Assembly (NCBI GenBank): GCA_002403445.1
Contig: DHHU01000026.1
Location: 1 to 6,389, forward strand
Direction of reading: 5' to 3'
Length of the DNA stretch: 6,389 nt
From: Salinisphaeraceae bacterium UBA4764
GTDB lineage: Bacteria; Pseudomonadota; Gammaproteobacteria; Nevskiales; Salinisphaeraceae
Of the stretch, positions 1 to 6,389 are shown in pieces (position 1 is the first letter of the stretch; each line of letters opens with the position of its first letter). The notes under the pieces were generated by a model, which was given only the letters and a program-made list of their open reading frames with translations, had not been told where the DNA came from and searched no databases. The position numbers were made by a program, and so were the translations under genes.

Positions 1-22
1 CATTATCGGTTTGGATCTCATT

Positions 23-39
23 GGTTTTCAATGAAAACC
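23..39. repeat. 17-bp near-perfect palindrome
   Basis: The sequence GGTTTTCA-A-TGAAAACC has two perfect 8-base arms around one central base. It lies in AT-rich DNA about 70 bp upstream of the tRNA-like remnant. The size and symmetry fit an operator for a dimeric DNA-binding protein, or a small hairpin, but there is no T-tract right after it and no convincing gene for it to control inside the window. Any role is inference. Confidence 0.4.
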
Positions 40-107
40 GTGTGAATCTTATGTAAGTTGTTGACAGAAAATAGAGATTGATCTTTTGCAGTATATAAGG
101 GGCGCAG

Positions 108-141
108 AAGGTCGCAGGTTCAAAACTTCCTACCCCGACCA
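108..141 (+). pseudogene. 3' remnant of a tRNA-Pro gene, probable integration (att) footprint
   Basis: The stretch reads like the last part of a proteobacterial tRNA-Pro: a T-arm GCAGG-TTCAAAA-CTTCC (114-130) with the invariant TTC-A-A loop, then the 3' acceptor strand TACCCCG (131-137), discriminator A and an encoded CCA (139-141). The T-stem has one mismatch (C115 against C129) and one G-U pair. A 5' acceptor strand (CGGGGTA), D-arm and anticodon arm are missing upstream, so this is not a working tRNA. Tyrosine integrases commonly use tRNA 3' ends as attachment sites and leave such a partial copy at the far end of the element. If so, the element would lie to the left (before 108) and resident chromosome to the right. 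A GGGGCGCAG string at 99-107 could instead be a collapsed 5' portion, which would make this an internally deleted tRNA gene. The tRNA resemblance is seen in the sequence; the att role is inferred. Confidence 0.6.
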
Positions 142-210
142 TTTCGCCAACCGGTTTTTTTAAAAAATTATATAACTATCTAATTATTATGATTTTTATA
201 GGATGGCTGG
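142..210. other. AT-rich spacer with T7/A6 tracts
   Basis: The stretch after the tRNA-like 3' end contains T155-T161 followed directly by A162-A167, then a very AT-rich run up to about 200. AACCGGTT just before the T-tract is self-complementary but too short to form a proper terminator hairpin. The composition differs sharply from the GC-rich DNA to its right, which fits a junction or an old mobile-element border. No gene is seen. Confidence 0.35.
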
Positions 211-393
211 TTGGGCTCTGGTAGTGCAGCCATGGTCTATTTATCTCCAATTGCCATCGCATTAACGCCAAACGGCGCACTCATACAGGATCTTCGATCC
301 CTGGATTCCCAGTCAGAAGCGACTGGACTGTTGATCAAACAACTGGTCCGGCACATTCGAAATAGGGGGCAGATCGAAAGTGAACCGCGGTAA
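211..393 (+). CDS. small hypothetical ORF (60 aa), doubtful
   Basis: A TTG start at 211 lies 7 nt after an AGGA (200-203) that could act as a ribosome binding site. An alternative ATG is at 232. The predicted 60-residue product has a short hydrophobic N-terminal part (YLSPIAIAL), then a mixed polar part with a basic stretch (LLIKQLVRHIRNRG). I do not recognise a family. The ORF ends just where the decayed polyphosphate kinase begins and slightly overlaps its likely start. It could be a real small gene, the surviving head of another broken gene, or chance. The decayed surroundings lower confidence. Confidence 0.22.
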   Translation: MGSGSAAMVYLSPIAIALTPNGALIQDLRSLDSQSEATGLLIKQLVRHIRNRGQIESEPR

Positions 394-1126
394 GAGCGGC
401 TTCAAAAGAGCTGTTTAACGCGCGCCATTGGCTGCAGACCTCCCGGCAAGGGCCTGCTGTTCCTTCTCGAACGACGGGATGCGGTAGGCAAGGGCGGTTC
501 CATCAAGACCCTTACGAACAAGCTGGACACGCGGGGCTAGTGGGGCGTGGCGCTGCCGCATCCCAACCTCCGAGAGACGACCTCGTGGTGTGGCCTGCGC
601 GACGAGTAATACCTGCGCGGATGGGACGCCCTTTCGCTTGATGGAAGCTGTCACAACCGCAACGATCGAGCCGGTCATGGAATCGGGCACCGATGCGAAG
701 TATGCGCAGTTCCTCGGTGATTGCCCCATGTTCGAGCGCATGCTCACGGATCAAAGCAGCTTGCCCCACAAGTACTGGCTTGAATTGACCAGGCGGAGCA
801 GGAGAAACGCCTGGACGAGCGCATTGCCGACTCGCTGAAATGCCGGAAGCTCTCACCCGTGGATATTGTCGCCCGGACACAATATGCCGAGATCGGCCAT
901 CTGCGTAACGTGAGGCTGGAGCGTCCCCCATGCGACCAATACGCCGTGGTTCCTCGTCAATTTCGTCAGTCAGTGCCTCGATGGATAGAACCTGATCCGC
1001 CACCTGCTTGATCAGATTCCGGTTACTTAGATGCCGGAGATCGCAACAACACGGCCAGAGCTAGCGGAGCCGACAAAGCACGAGAAACTGATCAAACCCG
1101 ATTTCGGGATTGACGAGGTGTACTGA
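380..1126 (+). pseudogene. ppk2: decayed polyphosphate kinase 2 (PPK2 family)
   Basis: An intact PPK2 uses polyphosphate to phosphorylate nucleoside mono- or diphosphates in the cytoplasm. Family landmarks appear in the right order but in shifting frames. They are an N-terminal ELFNARHWLQ (about 408-437); the Walker A ERRDAVGKGGSIK (469-507, compare EGRDAAGKGGTIK); VALPHPNLRETTSW (about 547-588); DGSCHNR (640-660, family DRSWYNR); IEPVMESGTDAKYAQFL then CPMFERML (about 665-751, family VERVMGF..EY..FL..CPEFERML); KYWLEL (770-787); DQAEQEKRLDERI (787-825) and RKLSPVDI (844-867, family WKLSPMDL); TPWFLV (941-958); NLIRHLLDQIP (989-1021); and a C-terminus ending DEVY before TGA at 1124. The frame (position mod 3) runs 0, 1, 2, 1, 2, and in-frame stops lie at 538, 607, 986 and 1028. 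The span is about 249 codons, close to a short PPK2, so the gene decayed by point changes and indels rather than truncation. Loss of W and Y in the SWYNR motif argues against simple sequencing error. The left boundary (GTG at 380) is approximate. Confidence 0.85.
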
Positions 1127-1506
1127 GTCCGTAGCCGATACAAGGTTGGCCGCCTCTTGCGGTCTAGCGTGCGTCGGATCAAAGAAGGCACATGCAGAAG
1201 TGTAATCCACTCCATGCGTGAAAAATTAGTGGTTACTGAGCAACCACCGCACTGTGCCACCGTGCCACCAGCGCGCGCCGGAAACTTCCGGATAACGGAT
1301 TTCGAGAACTCAACCCCGAACTCGGTTGAGGGTGAACTTTTATATGACTAAATGCGTTCGCTTCGAGTCGATTACATGATCGACGCTGATCTCATATTGC
1401 TTGCTGCAGCTCCAAAGAATCCATGAGCGGGGCTCTACCTGGGCTGCTTGAAAGTGCCGCGCAATGACGCACAAACTTCACTAAAGCCAGTCAATCGGGT
1501 TCAAGC
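1127..1506. other. gene-free stretch with a cluster of inverted repeats
   Basis: I see no convincing gene in these 380 bases; open frames here show no family resemblance. Three inverted repeats fall within about 100 bp: GTGGTT/AACCAC (1229-1234 and 1242-1247, 7-nt loop), the palindrome CCGGAA-AC-TTCCGG (1278-1291), and CTCAACC/GGTTGAG (1309-1315 and 1324-1330, 8-nt loop). A short tandem GTGCCACC repeat lies between the first two. None is followed by a solid T-tract; the nearest is CTTTTA after 1336. The 3' part must carry the promoter of the macrodomain gene if that gene is expressed, but only a TTGAAA (1448-1453) is visible, with no matching -10, and there is no strong Shine-Dalgarno before 1507. 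Confidence 0.45.
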
Positions 1507-2043
1507 ATGACGACGTATCACGTGCACAACACTGACATCGAATGCATCGTCGGTGATATTGCAGCCCAATCCGACGTACAGGCTGTGGTCAATGCCGCTA
1601 ACGCCGAATTGCAAACCGGCGGCGGCGTGGCCGGCGCTCTGCATCGGGCTGCCGGCCCCGGATTGGCCCGGGAGTGTGCCTCGATGGCGCCGATTGGCCC
1701 CGGCGAAGCCGTCATCAGCGGCGGGCACGATCTGCCCAACAAGCACGTCATTCACGTGCTTGGCCCGGTTTACGGGGTCGACGAACCCGCCGCCGACTAT
1801 CTGGCGGCCTGCCATCGCCAGGCGATTCGTCTGGCCGAGACGCATGGCATTACCTCGATCGCCTTCCCAGCGATCTCCACGGGCGCCTTCGGCTACCCGC
1901 TGGACGAGGCTGCGAACGTAGCTGCGGCCGCCGTGTCCCGGGCCGTCGCCGATGTCGATGCAGTGACGCACGTGCGTTTCGTGCTGTTCGAAGACTTTGC
2001 GCGCAAAATCTACGCACAAGCCTTCGCCACCCACGCCGTCTGA
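1507..2043 (+). CDS. macrodomain protein (ADP-ribose / O-acetyl-ADP-ribose binding or hydrolysis)
   Basis: This is a single-domain macrodomain protein of 178 residues, very close to the length of E. coli YmdB. Family members bind ADP-ribose and remove it from proteins, or deacetylate O-acetyl-ADP-ribose, in the cytosol. Visible landmarks are the adenine-contacting Asp in VGDIAA (D17); VVNAANAEL (27-35); the first phosphate loop TGGGVAGALHRAAGP (37-51); and the second phosphate/ribose loop ISTGAFGYPLDEAA (123-136). There is no signal peptide or membrane segment. The residue after GGGV is Ala42, whereas YmdB and MacroD-type enzymes have a catalytic Asp there (GGGVDGAIH). This protein therefore resembles the GGGVAGA-type macrodomains, and its catalysis may differ or be weak. 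The ATG at 1507 is chosen because the conserved fold starts about ten residues later; no strong ribosome binding site precedes it. It is an apparently intact gene between two pseudogenes, with no obvious operon partner or partner toxin. Confidence 0.92.
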   Translation: MTTYHVHNTDIECIVGDIAAQSDVQAVVNAANAELQTGGGVAGALHRAAGPGLARECASMAPIGPGEAVISGGHDLPNKHVIHVLGPVYGVDEPAADYLAACHRQAIRLAETHGITSIAFPAISTGAFGYPLDEAANVAAAAVSRAVADVDAVTHVRFVLFEDFARKIYAQAFATHAV

Positions 2044-2288
2044 CCCGGCAGGGCGGTTTCCGGCGCGTTGCGACAACCCCGTCAGCTCAAAAGCCCCGCG
2101 AATTGAACGCAGCATCGGCTCGAATGATTTTGCCGGCGGTTGTTCGACCGGAGTTGTAGGCGGACTCGATTTTCAGGTCAAGACCGGAACGCGCTGCGCA
2201 GTCGGTGCGACCCCAATATCACCCGATAGGAAGTTTGATGGCTTGTCGGTGACGCCAGACCGCGCCTTAAATGGCTCTGAACGAAACA

Positions 2289-3175
2289 ATGAATACCGCG
2301 ACTACCCTGGACCGAGACCCGCCGCTGTCGATACGTTGCGTATCCTTGCCTTCGGCTTCGTTGTCACCTTGATTTCGAGCTTCGGCCAAACGTTTTTTGT
2401 GGGCCTGTTCAGCACAGTGTTCAGTAGCGCCGCTAACATTGGCGGTACTACCTTGAGTCTATTCTTTGAGGTCGCCACTCTGGCCAGTGGCAATCTGTTG
2501 TTCTGGGTCGGCAGCGCCATGCATCGGATTCCCTACGGCGCGCGGTCTCGGCCATTCTGGTCCTGCTCAACGCCGGCTGTCTCTTCGGGGCCGTATCCCA
2601 AAACCGGGGCGATGCGGCGGGCCGCGTTTTTTGGCTGCGTCTGGACGGCCAGGGCCTGCTCACTCAGTTGGCGGTTGTCGAAGCGGCACGCAACGGCGGC
2701 AAGCGACGCGGTATGAGCGTCGCCTGGGCCACGATGGGTGGAATCCAAGGCGAGGCGATCCTGCCTGCGGCCGTGTTTGCGCTGCTCGCCACGCTTTGCT
2801 GGCGCGATCTCTGGATCACCTCTGCTGCCGTGTTCCTTGGGGTCGTGACGCCGGTACTATTGATACTGCAAAAAGGCATATCGTTCGGCGGTTGCCGGCC
2901 AACCGATTAGCCGGATCCTGCAGCTCGCAGCCACCGCCGCTGCTTCAGCGCCTCACTCCGCTTACCGATCGAGGTTTTTGAGCCGGGGCATCTAGTGTGC
3001 TCACACCCCATTATTCATGACCACCGGTTTTCGGTTCCAGCAAAGCACGAGCGCCTACGCCATGAATTGGAACCCCGGTAGGATCGGCGCCGCTTTCGCC
3101 GTATTCGCTGTGTTCTGTGCTTCCGACACTTGGCTCAACAGCCGAATTGCGGGTTGGTGCGGGCCAATGCTCTAG
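2289..3175 (+). pseudogene. broken MFS transporter
   Basis: This is the remains of a major facilitator superfamily permease; the substrate cannot be told. A plausible start is ATG 2289 (MNTATTLDRD...), followed by a frame change near 2325 into LRILAFGFVVTLISSFGQTF (TM1) and LFFEVATLASGNLLFWVG (TM2) up to HRIP. At the C-run 2531-2533 the frame changes again; adding one C would give HRIP-LRRAVSAILVLL without a break. Then come RLDGQGLLTQL (TM4 region, a GQG-L motif common in this family), GGKRRG, EAILPAAVFALLATLCWRD (TM5) and VFLGVVTPVLLIL (TM6), ending at TAG 2908. After about 90 unreadable bases, TPLFMTTGFRFQQ and GAAFAVFAVF (TM7-TM8, from about 3005) resume in another frame until TAG 3173. 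The last third of a normal 12-helix protein is absent or unrecognisable. The N-terminal frame breaks alone could be sequencing errors, but the C-terminal stops and missing part make real decay more likely. Confidence 0.75.
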
Positions 3176-3407
3176 TGGCCGTTGCCGGAGCGTTGTCAGC
3201 CGGGCTGAGTGCTGCTGGCAGGGGCTTGTATTCGGCATCTATGCGATCGTCGTGCCGATATTGGCCGGGTTTTTCTTTACGCCCGATAACCCGCAGCGCC
3301 TTCCGTGGTTACCGAGTCTGAATGATTATCTTAGCGACGCCTGTCGGCTGCTTGTCGGCACGTCTGCCACGGATACAGTTGAAAGCGCGTCACTCGGATC
3401 GTTTTGA
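3176..3407 (+). pseudogene. unidentified membrane-protein remnant
   Basis: One plus-strand frame stays open to TGA at 3405-3407 and encodes a single clear hydrophobic helix, VFGIYAIVVPILAGFFF, followed by a polar tail TPDNPQRLPWLPSLNDYL. There is no start codon with a ribosome binding site directly in front of it. The upstream part of the frame (from 3117) overlaps MFS debris read in another frame. It may be the displaced end of the MFS gene or the tail of a different lost membrane gene. I do not recognise the family. The coherent helix and tail suggest it was once coding. Confidence 0.35.
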
Positions 3408-3429
3408 CAGGTTTGGGCGCGCGCGTTTG

Positions 3430-3771
3430 CTATTCGGCGCATTCGATGCATTTCAGCACCGTCGGATCCAGCTCGAGCCGTGCTTTGGCGATCCATTCGC
3501 CGCATTCGATACATTCGCCGAACTCGCCTCTTTCGAGTCGTTTCAGGGCATGCTCGATAGCCTGCGACTGATGACCACGGCGCCGCTCGGAGGCTTCTGC
3601 CATGGCCTGAGCCTGCAGCGCATCAATACGCGACAAACGGCCGGTGGTGCTCTGGTCGAGTTCGACCGTGGCCCGCTGGCTCTTTGAGCGTTGGCTTTCG
3701 TCGCGGTTTTGTTGACGCAGGGCTTGCAGGATCTGCGTCATTGTCTCTGGGTCGATTTCCGGATGGTTCAT
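3430..3771 (-). CDS. TraR/DksA-family C4 zinc-finger regulator
   Basis: This is a 113-residue protein with a polar, helical N-terminal two thirds and a C-terminal zinc finger, CIEC (87-90) and CIEC (108-111), i.e. CxxC-x17-CxxC with all four Cys present. The helical part contains VELDQSTTGRLSRIDALQAQ (36-55), a stretch typical of short DksA-like proteins, then an Arg-rich segment and LKRLERGEFGECIECGE. Relatives of this family bind RNA polymerase through the secondary channel with the coiled coil and change promoter response, as DksA does with ppGpp. That function is inferred here. It is shorter than E. coli DksA (151 aa) and longer than F-plasmid TraR (73 aa). The ATG at 3769-3771 is the natural start; the ribosome binding site is weak. 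It lies downstream of the stress-protein gene on the same strand but about 300 bp away. No clear terminator is visible after its stop, only a GC-alternating stretch at 3420-3426. Confidence 0.9.
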   Translation of the reverse strand: MNHPEIDPETMTQILQALRQQNRDESQRSKSQRATVELDQSTTGRLSRIDALQAQAMAEASERRRGHQSQAIEHALKRLERGEFGECIECGEWIAKARLELDPTVLKCIECAE

Positions 3772-4070
3772 GTTCGTCTATCGCGTAGTCGAAATGGATC
3801 GCGCCTCAATAGACTGCTCATAGTCTGAGAAGCTGTACCGCAGCGTGCCGATTGTCAGCGGGTTGCGTTTTCGGGGTGGGGCAGTCAAAAAACGCCGTTT
3901 AAAGCACCTGAGCTTACAGCGAGTATGTCGCCCGCCCTGCGACACGAGTCGTGACCGAGACGGGTTACGAGCGTGCCTCGTTTGCCGTTGTTCCGATAAG
4001 GCGCGGGGCTTTGTAAACGAGGAAGTTAGGCCAGTCCCGCCGGTCAGCCCACTTGCGCTTTTGCCGATCA
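3772..4070 (-). promoter_or_regulatory. intergenic leader region with inverted repeats
   Basis: No gene is supported in these 299 bases between the stress-protein and zinc-finger genes. There are three structural elements. CCTCGTTT (3976-3983) and AAACGAGG (4015-4022) are perfect 8-base arms 31 bases apart. CACGA-G-TCGTG (3943-3953) is an 11-bp palindrome. AGACT-GCTCAT-AGTCT (3811-3826) is flanked by CTC (3805-3807) and GAG (3827-3829), giving a bulged hairpin in the untranslated leader of the zinc-finger gene. On the minus strand a T6 run follows AAACGGCGTTT (near 3888-3902), which could be a weak terminator of the upstream unit. I could not find a well-spaced -35/-10 pair. The region probably controls the zinc-finger gene; that is inference. 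Confidence 0.4.
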
Positions 4071-4928
4071 TTACCGAACGATCAACAACGGCACGTCGGC
4101 TCGTCGAATCATGTCAGTCGTCGTACTGCCGAGCAGTAATTCACGAAAACGCGTGTGGCCATAGGCGCCCATCACCATCAGATCGAGCTCGTGTTGGCGC
4201 TGGTAGTCGTGCAACGCGGGCTCGACATCGCCGTCGATGATGGCGGTAGTCAGCTCTGCGCCAGCGGCCCGCAGTTTATTGGTTGCGTCATCGAACTGGC
4301 GGCGTCTTTTGTCGTTGGGCTGTCCGACATACACCAGATGTGTCTCGACTTGACTCAGCAGCGGTGTAGCAACTGCACGCTCGATGACACGCTGGCCGGT
4401 CTGGCTGCCATCAAAGGCGATGAGTACACGGTGGGGCGCAGCAAAACTCTGATTGGTAACCAAGATCGGGCAGGATATGCCCCGGATGACGCGTTCTAGA
4501 TTGGATCCCAGATGATCGTCTTGTCCGGCTGATTCGCCGTGTTTACCGATGGCTAACAGGCGGATCTCATCGTCCATGCTGTGCAAAGCGTCGACGAGTT
4601 CGCCGTTGCGCTGGCGGATTATGGGGTCAGGCCGGCCGGCCTCGGTTGCCCGCCGACGCGCGGATTCCAAAAAATCACGGCCCCGCTCACGTGCCAGGCG
4701 GGCGCGCTGCGAATCGAGCTCGGCCAGTTCGGTTAGCAGGTGCTCGCGCGTGCCGAGTCCGATCTGGCCGGAGTAATCGGTGGCCGCCGCATGCTTTCGG
4801 CGACTGATCACGTTGACGAAGGCCAGCGGTACATCGCGCTTGCCTGCAGCCCAGATGGCGGCATCACAGGCAGCTGCCGCGTAGGACGAGCCATCGACGC
4901 AGGCCGTAATCGTTCTTATGTTATTCAT
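4071..4928 (-). CDS. tandem-domain universal stress protein (UspA family)
   Basis: This 285-residue cytoplasmic protein carries two UspA folds. Domain 1 (about 1-160) opens with TITACVDGSSYA (Asp12, adenine side) and ends with GKHG (128-131), nine residues, then GS (141-142) and ISCPILV. Domain 2 (about 165-285) opens with RVLIAFDGSQTG (Asp173) and ends with GAYG (254-257), nine residues, GSTT (267-270) and VPLLIV. Both G-x2-G-x9-G-S motifs are complete, so both halves may bind ATP, whereas tandem USPs often keep only one. Such proteins help cells survive starvation, oxidative or osmotic stress, usually as ATP-dependent signalling partners. The start is well supported by an AAGGGGAG just upstream. 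It begins 18 bp after the SulP stop, indicating co-transcription and a likely role as the transporter's regulatory or stress partner. Confidence 0.95.
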   Translation of the reverse strand: MNNIRTITACVDGSSYAAAACDAAIWAAGKRDVPLAFVNVISRRKHAAATDYSGQIGLGTREHLLTELAELDSQRARLARERGRDFLESARRRATEAGRPDPIIRQRNGELVDALHSMDDEIRLLAIGKHGESAGQDDHLGSNLERVIRGISCPILVTNQSFAAPHRVLIAFDGSQTGQRVIERAVATPLLSQVETHLVYVGQPNDKRRRQFDDATNKLRAAGAELTTAIIDGDVEPALHDYQRQHELDLMVMGAYGHTRFRELLLGSTTTDMIRRADVPLLIVR

Positions 4929-4931
4929 GGT

Positions 4932-4939
4932 CTCCCCTT
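4932..4939 (-). promoter_or_regulatory. strong ribosome binding site of the stress-protein gene
   Basis: On the minus strand AAGGGGAG lies three bases before the ATG at 4928, inside the 18-bp SulP-USP gap. It fixes the start of the stress protein and implies efficient independent translation within the operon. Confidence 0.7.
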
Positions 4940-4946
4940 GTTCGGA

Positions 4947-6389
4947 TCAGTGCTGACCGAGCAGTTTCTCGGCATCGGGTTTGTCGTGTACCGCGACTTG
5001 GTCGACCAAAGTCTTGCTTGCTTCGTTCAAGCCCACGATCTCTACTGCGATGCCCTCACGACGCATGCGAAGTACGACCCGATCGAGCGCCTCTACGGCC
5101 GAGATATCCCAGAAATGCGCACGATGCACGTCGATGGTCACGGCCGGCAACACTTCATCGAAATCAAAGGAATGGCGGAAAGTGCTCGCTGAGGCGAAAA
5201 ATACCTGACCGGTAATCTCGTAGACCCGGCGGTCGCCGTCCTCGGTCAGATGACTGGTGATATGTAAAAGCCGGCCTACCTTGTTGGCGAAGAACAAGGC
5301 TGACAAGAGGACGCCTACAAATACGCCGATCGCCAGATTACTGGTGGCTACGACCACAGCGACCACGGTCACCATCACCAGGTTGGTCGATAACGGATGT
5401 TTGGGCATGTCGCGTATCGACTCCCACGAGAAGGTCCCGATCGAGACCATGATCATCACTGCAGCAAGGGCTGCCATTGGAATCTTTCCGACCCAGTCGG
5501 ACAGAAAAACCACCATGATCAACAACACGATGCCGGCGCTTAAAGTAGACAGCCGGGTGCGACCGCCTGATTTCACGTTGATCACGGTTTGGCCGATCAT
5601 GCCGCAGCCGGCCATGCCGCCGAGAAAACCGGTGCAGATATTAGAGATGCCTTGGCCACGGCATTCCTGATTCTTGTTGCTGCCGCTGTCGGTGAGATCG
5701 TCGACGATGGTTGCTGTCATCATCGATTCCATTAGACCCACCACCGTCAGGGTCAGTGCGTAGGGGGCGATGATGGTGAGAGTGTGCCAATTCAGCGGTA
5801 CGTCAGGCCAGATTAGGCTCGGCAGGCTGCCCGGTAGCTGACCCATATCGCCGACTGTATGAATATCGTAATGGCCCGACATGTAGAGGCCGGTCATGAC
5901 GAGGATCGCAATTAGCGGTGATGGCACGATACGACCGATCACCGGTATGTAGGGAAACAGATAGATGATCGCCAGCGAACCTGCCACCATGGCGTACACG
6001 ATCCATGAGACATTCGTCAGCTCGGGAATTTGCGCCCAGAAAATGAGAATAGCGAGCGCGTTCACGAATCCTGTGACCACTGAGCGGGACACGAATCGCA
6101 TGTAGTTCGCTAGGCGCAGCGAGCCGGCGATGAACTGGAAAATGCCCGTCAAAACCGTGGTGGCGAAGAGATACTCCACACCGTATTGGGCCACCAGCGT
6201 AACCATGACCAGCGCCATGGAGCCGGTCGCTGCTGAAATCATGGCCGGACGGCCGCCCACAAAGGCATTGACTGTGCAGATACAAAACGATGCATAGAGC
6301 CCGACCTTGGGATCGACACCGGCAATAATGGAAAAAGCAAGCGCTTCAGGTATAAGCGCCAGGGCGACCACGACGCCGGACAACATGTC
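4947..6389 (-). CDS. SulP-family inorganic anion transporter with STAS domain (5' end outside window)
   Basis: This is a membrane permease of the SulP/SLC26 family (sulfate, bicarbonate or other anions; the substrate cannot be read here). Residues are numbered from the in-window Met at 6384-6386. The frame stays open to the window edge (a preceding Asp codon), and the first residues, LSGVVVALALIPEALAFSII, correspond to the first membrane helix, so the true start lies beyond 6389. The family core follows: AGVDPKVGLYASF (22-34), GGRPAMISAATGSMALVMV (44-62), GLMESMMTATIVDDLTDS (217-234), NKNQECRGQGISNI (237-250), and GGMAGCGMIGQTVIN (256-270), then further helices to about 370. A cytoplasmic STAS domain occupies about 385-479, with the VHRAHFWDISAVEALDRVV stretch (420-438) characteristic of SulP STAS domains. 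The stop (TGA) is 18 bp before the stress-protein gene, so both are one transcription unit. No break is seen. Confidence 0.95.
   Translation of the reverse strand, partial: DMLSGVVVALALIPEALAFSIIAGVDPKVGLYASFCICTVNAFVGGRPAMISAATGSMALVMVTLVAQYGVEYLFATTVLTGIFQFIAGSLRLANYMRFVSRSVVTGFVNALAILIFWAQIPELTNVSWIVYAMVAGSLAIIYLFPYIPVIGRIVPSPLIAILVMTGLYMSGHYDIHTVGDMGQLPGSLPSLIWPDVPLNWHTLTIIAPYALTLTVVGLMESMMTATIVDDLTDSGSNKNQECRGQGISNICTGFLGGMAGCGMIGQTVINVKSGGRTRLSTLSAGIVLLIMVVFLSDWVGKIPMAALAAVMIMVSIGTFSWESIRDMPKHPLSTNLVMVTVVAVVVATSNLAIGVFVGVLLSALFFANKVGRLLHITSHLTEDGDRRVYEITGQVFFASASTFRHSFDFDEVLPAVTIDVHRAHFWDISAVEALDRVVLRMRREGIAVEIVGLNEASKTLVDQVAVHDKPDAEKLLGQH

Overview
The window looks like a piece of a moderately GC-rich proteobacterial chromosome, most likely gammaproteobacterial. 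The reasons are a tRNA-Pro-like 3' end with an encoded CCA, a SulP/tandem universal-stress-protein pair and a TraR/DksA-type zinc-finger gene. Genus cannot be fixed from the sequence alone.

The left half (about 1-3410) is mostly a gene graveyard. An AT-rich stretch at 1-210 carries a degenerate 3' end of a tRNA-Pro gene (108-141), the usual footprint of an integrated element. Next is a weak small ORF (211-393), then a full-length but heavily decayed polyphosphate kinase 2 gene (about 380-1126), readable only by moving between all three plus-strand frames and through four stop codons. A gene-free stretch (1127-1506) holds three closely spaced inverted repeats. One intact gene stands in this debris: a macrodomain protein (1507-2043, ADP-ribose/O-acetyl-ADP-ribose binding or hydrolysis) that lacks the aspartate used by YmdB/MacroD-type enzymes. 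It is followed by a broken MFS transporter (about 2289-3175) and a further unidentified membrane-protein remnant (about 3176-3407).

The right half (3430-6389) is intact and reads on the minus strand. In transcription order it holds a SulP-family anion transporter with a C-terminal STAS domain (5' end outside the window), then 18 bp later a tandem-domain universal stress protein with two nucleotide-binding motifs and a strong ribosome binding site. After a roughly 300-bp gap containing inverted repeats comes a short TraR/DksA-family zinc-finger regulator. SulP and USP are almost certainly one transcription unit. The zinc-finger gene probably has its own control but may be read through.

No complete new multi-gene system is evident. 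The most informative points are the two pseudogenes, the tRNA remnant, the atypical intact macrodomain between them, and the unexplained inverted repeats.
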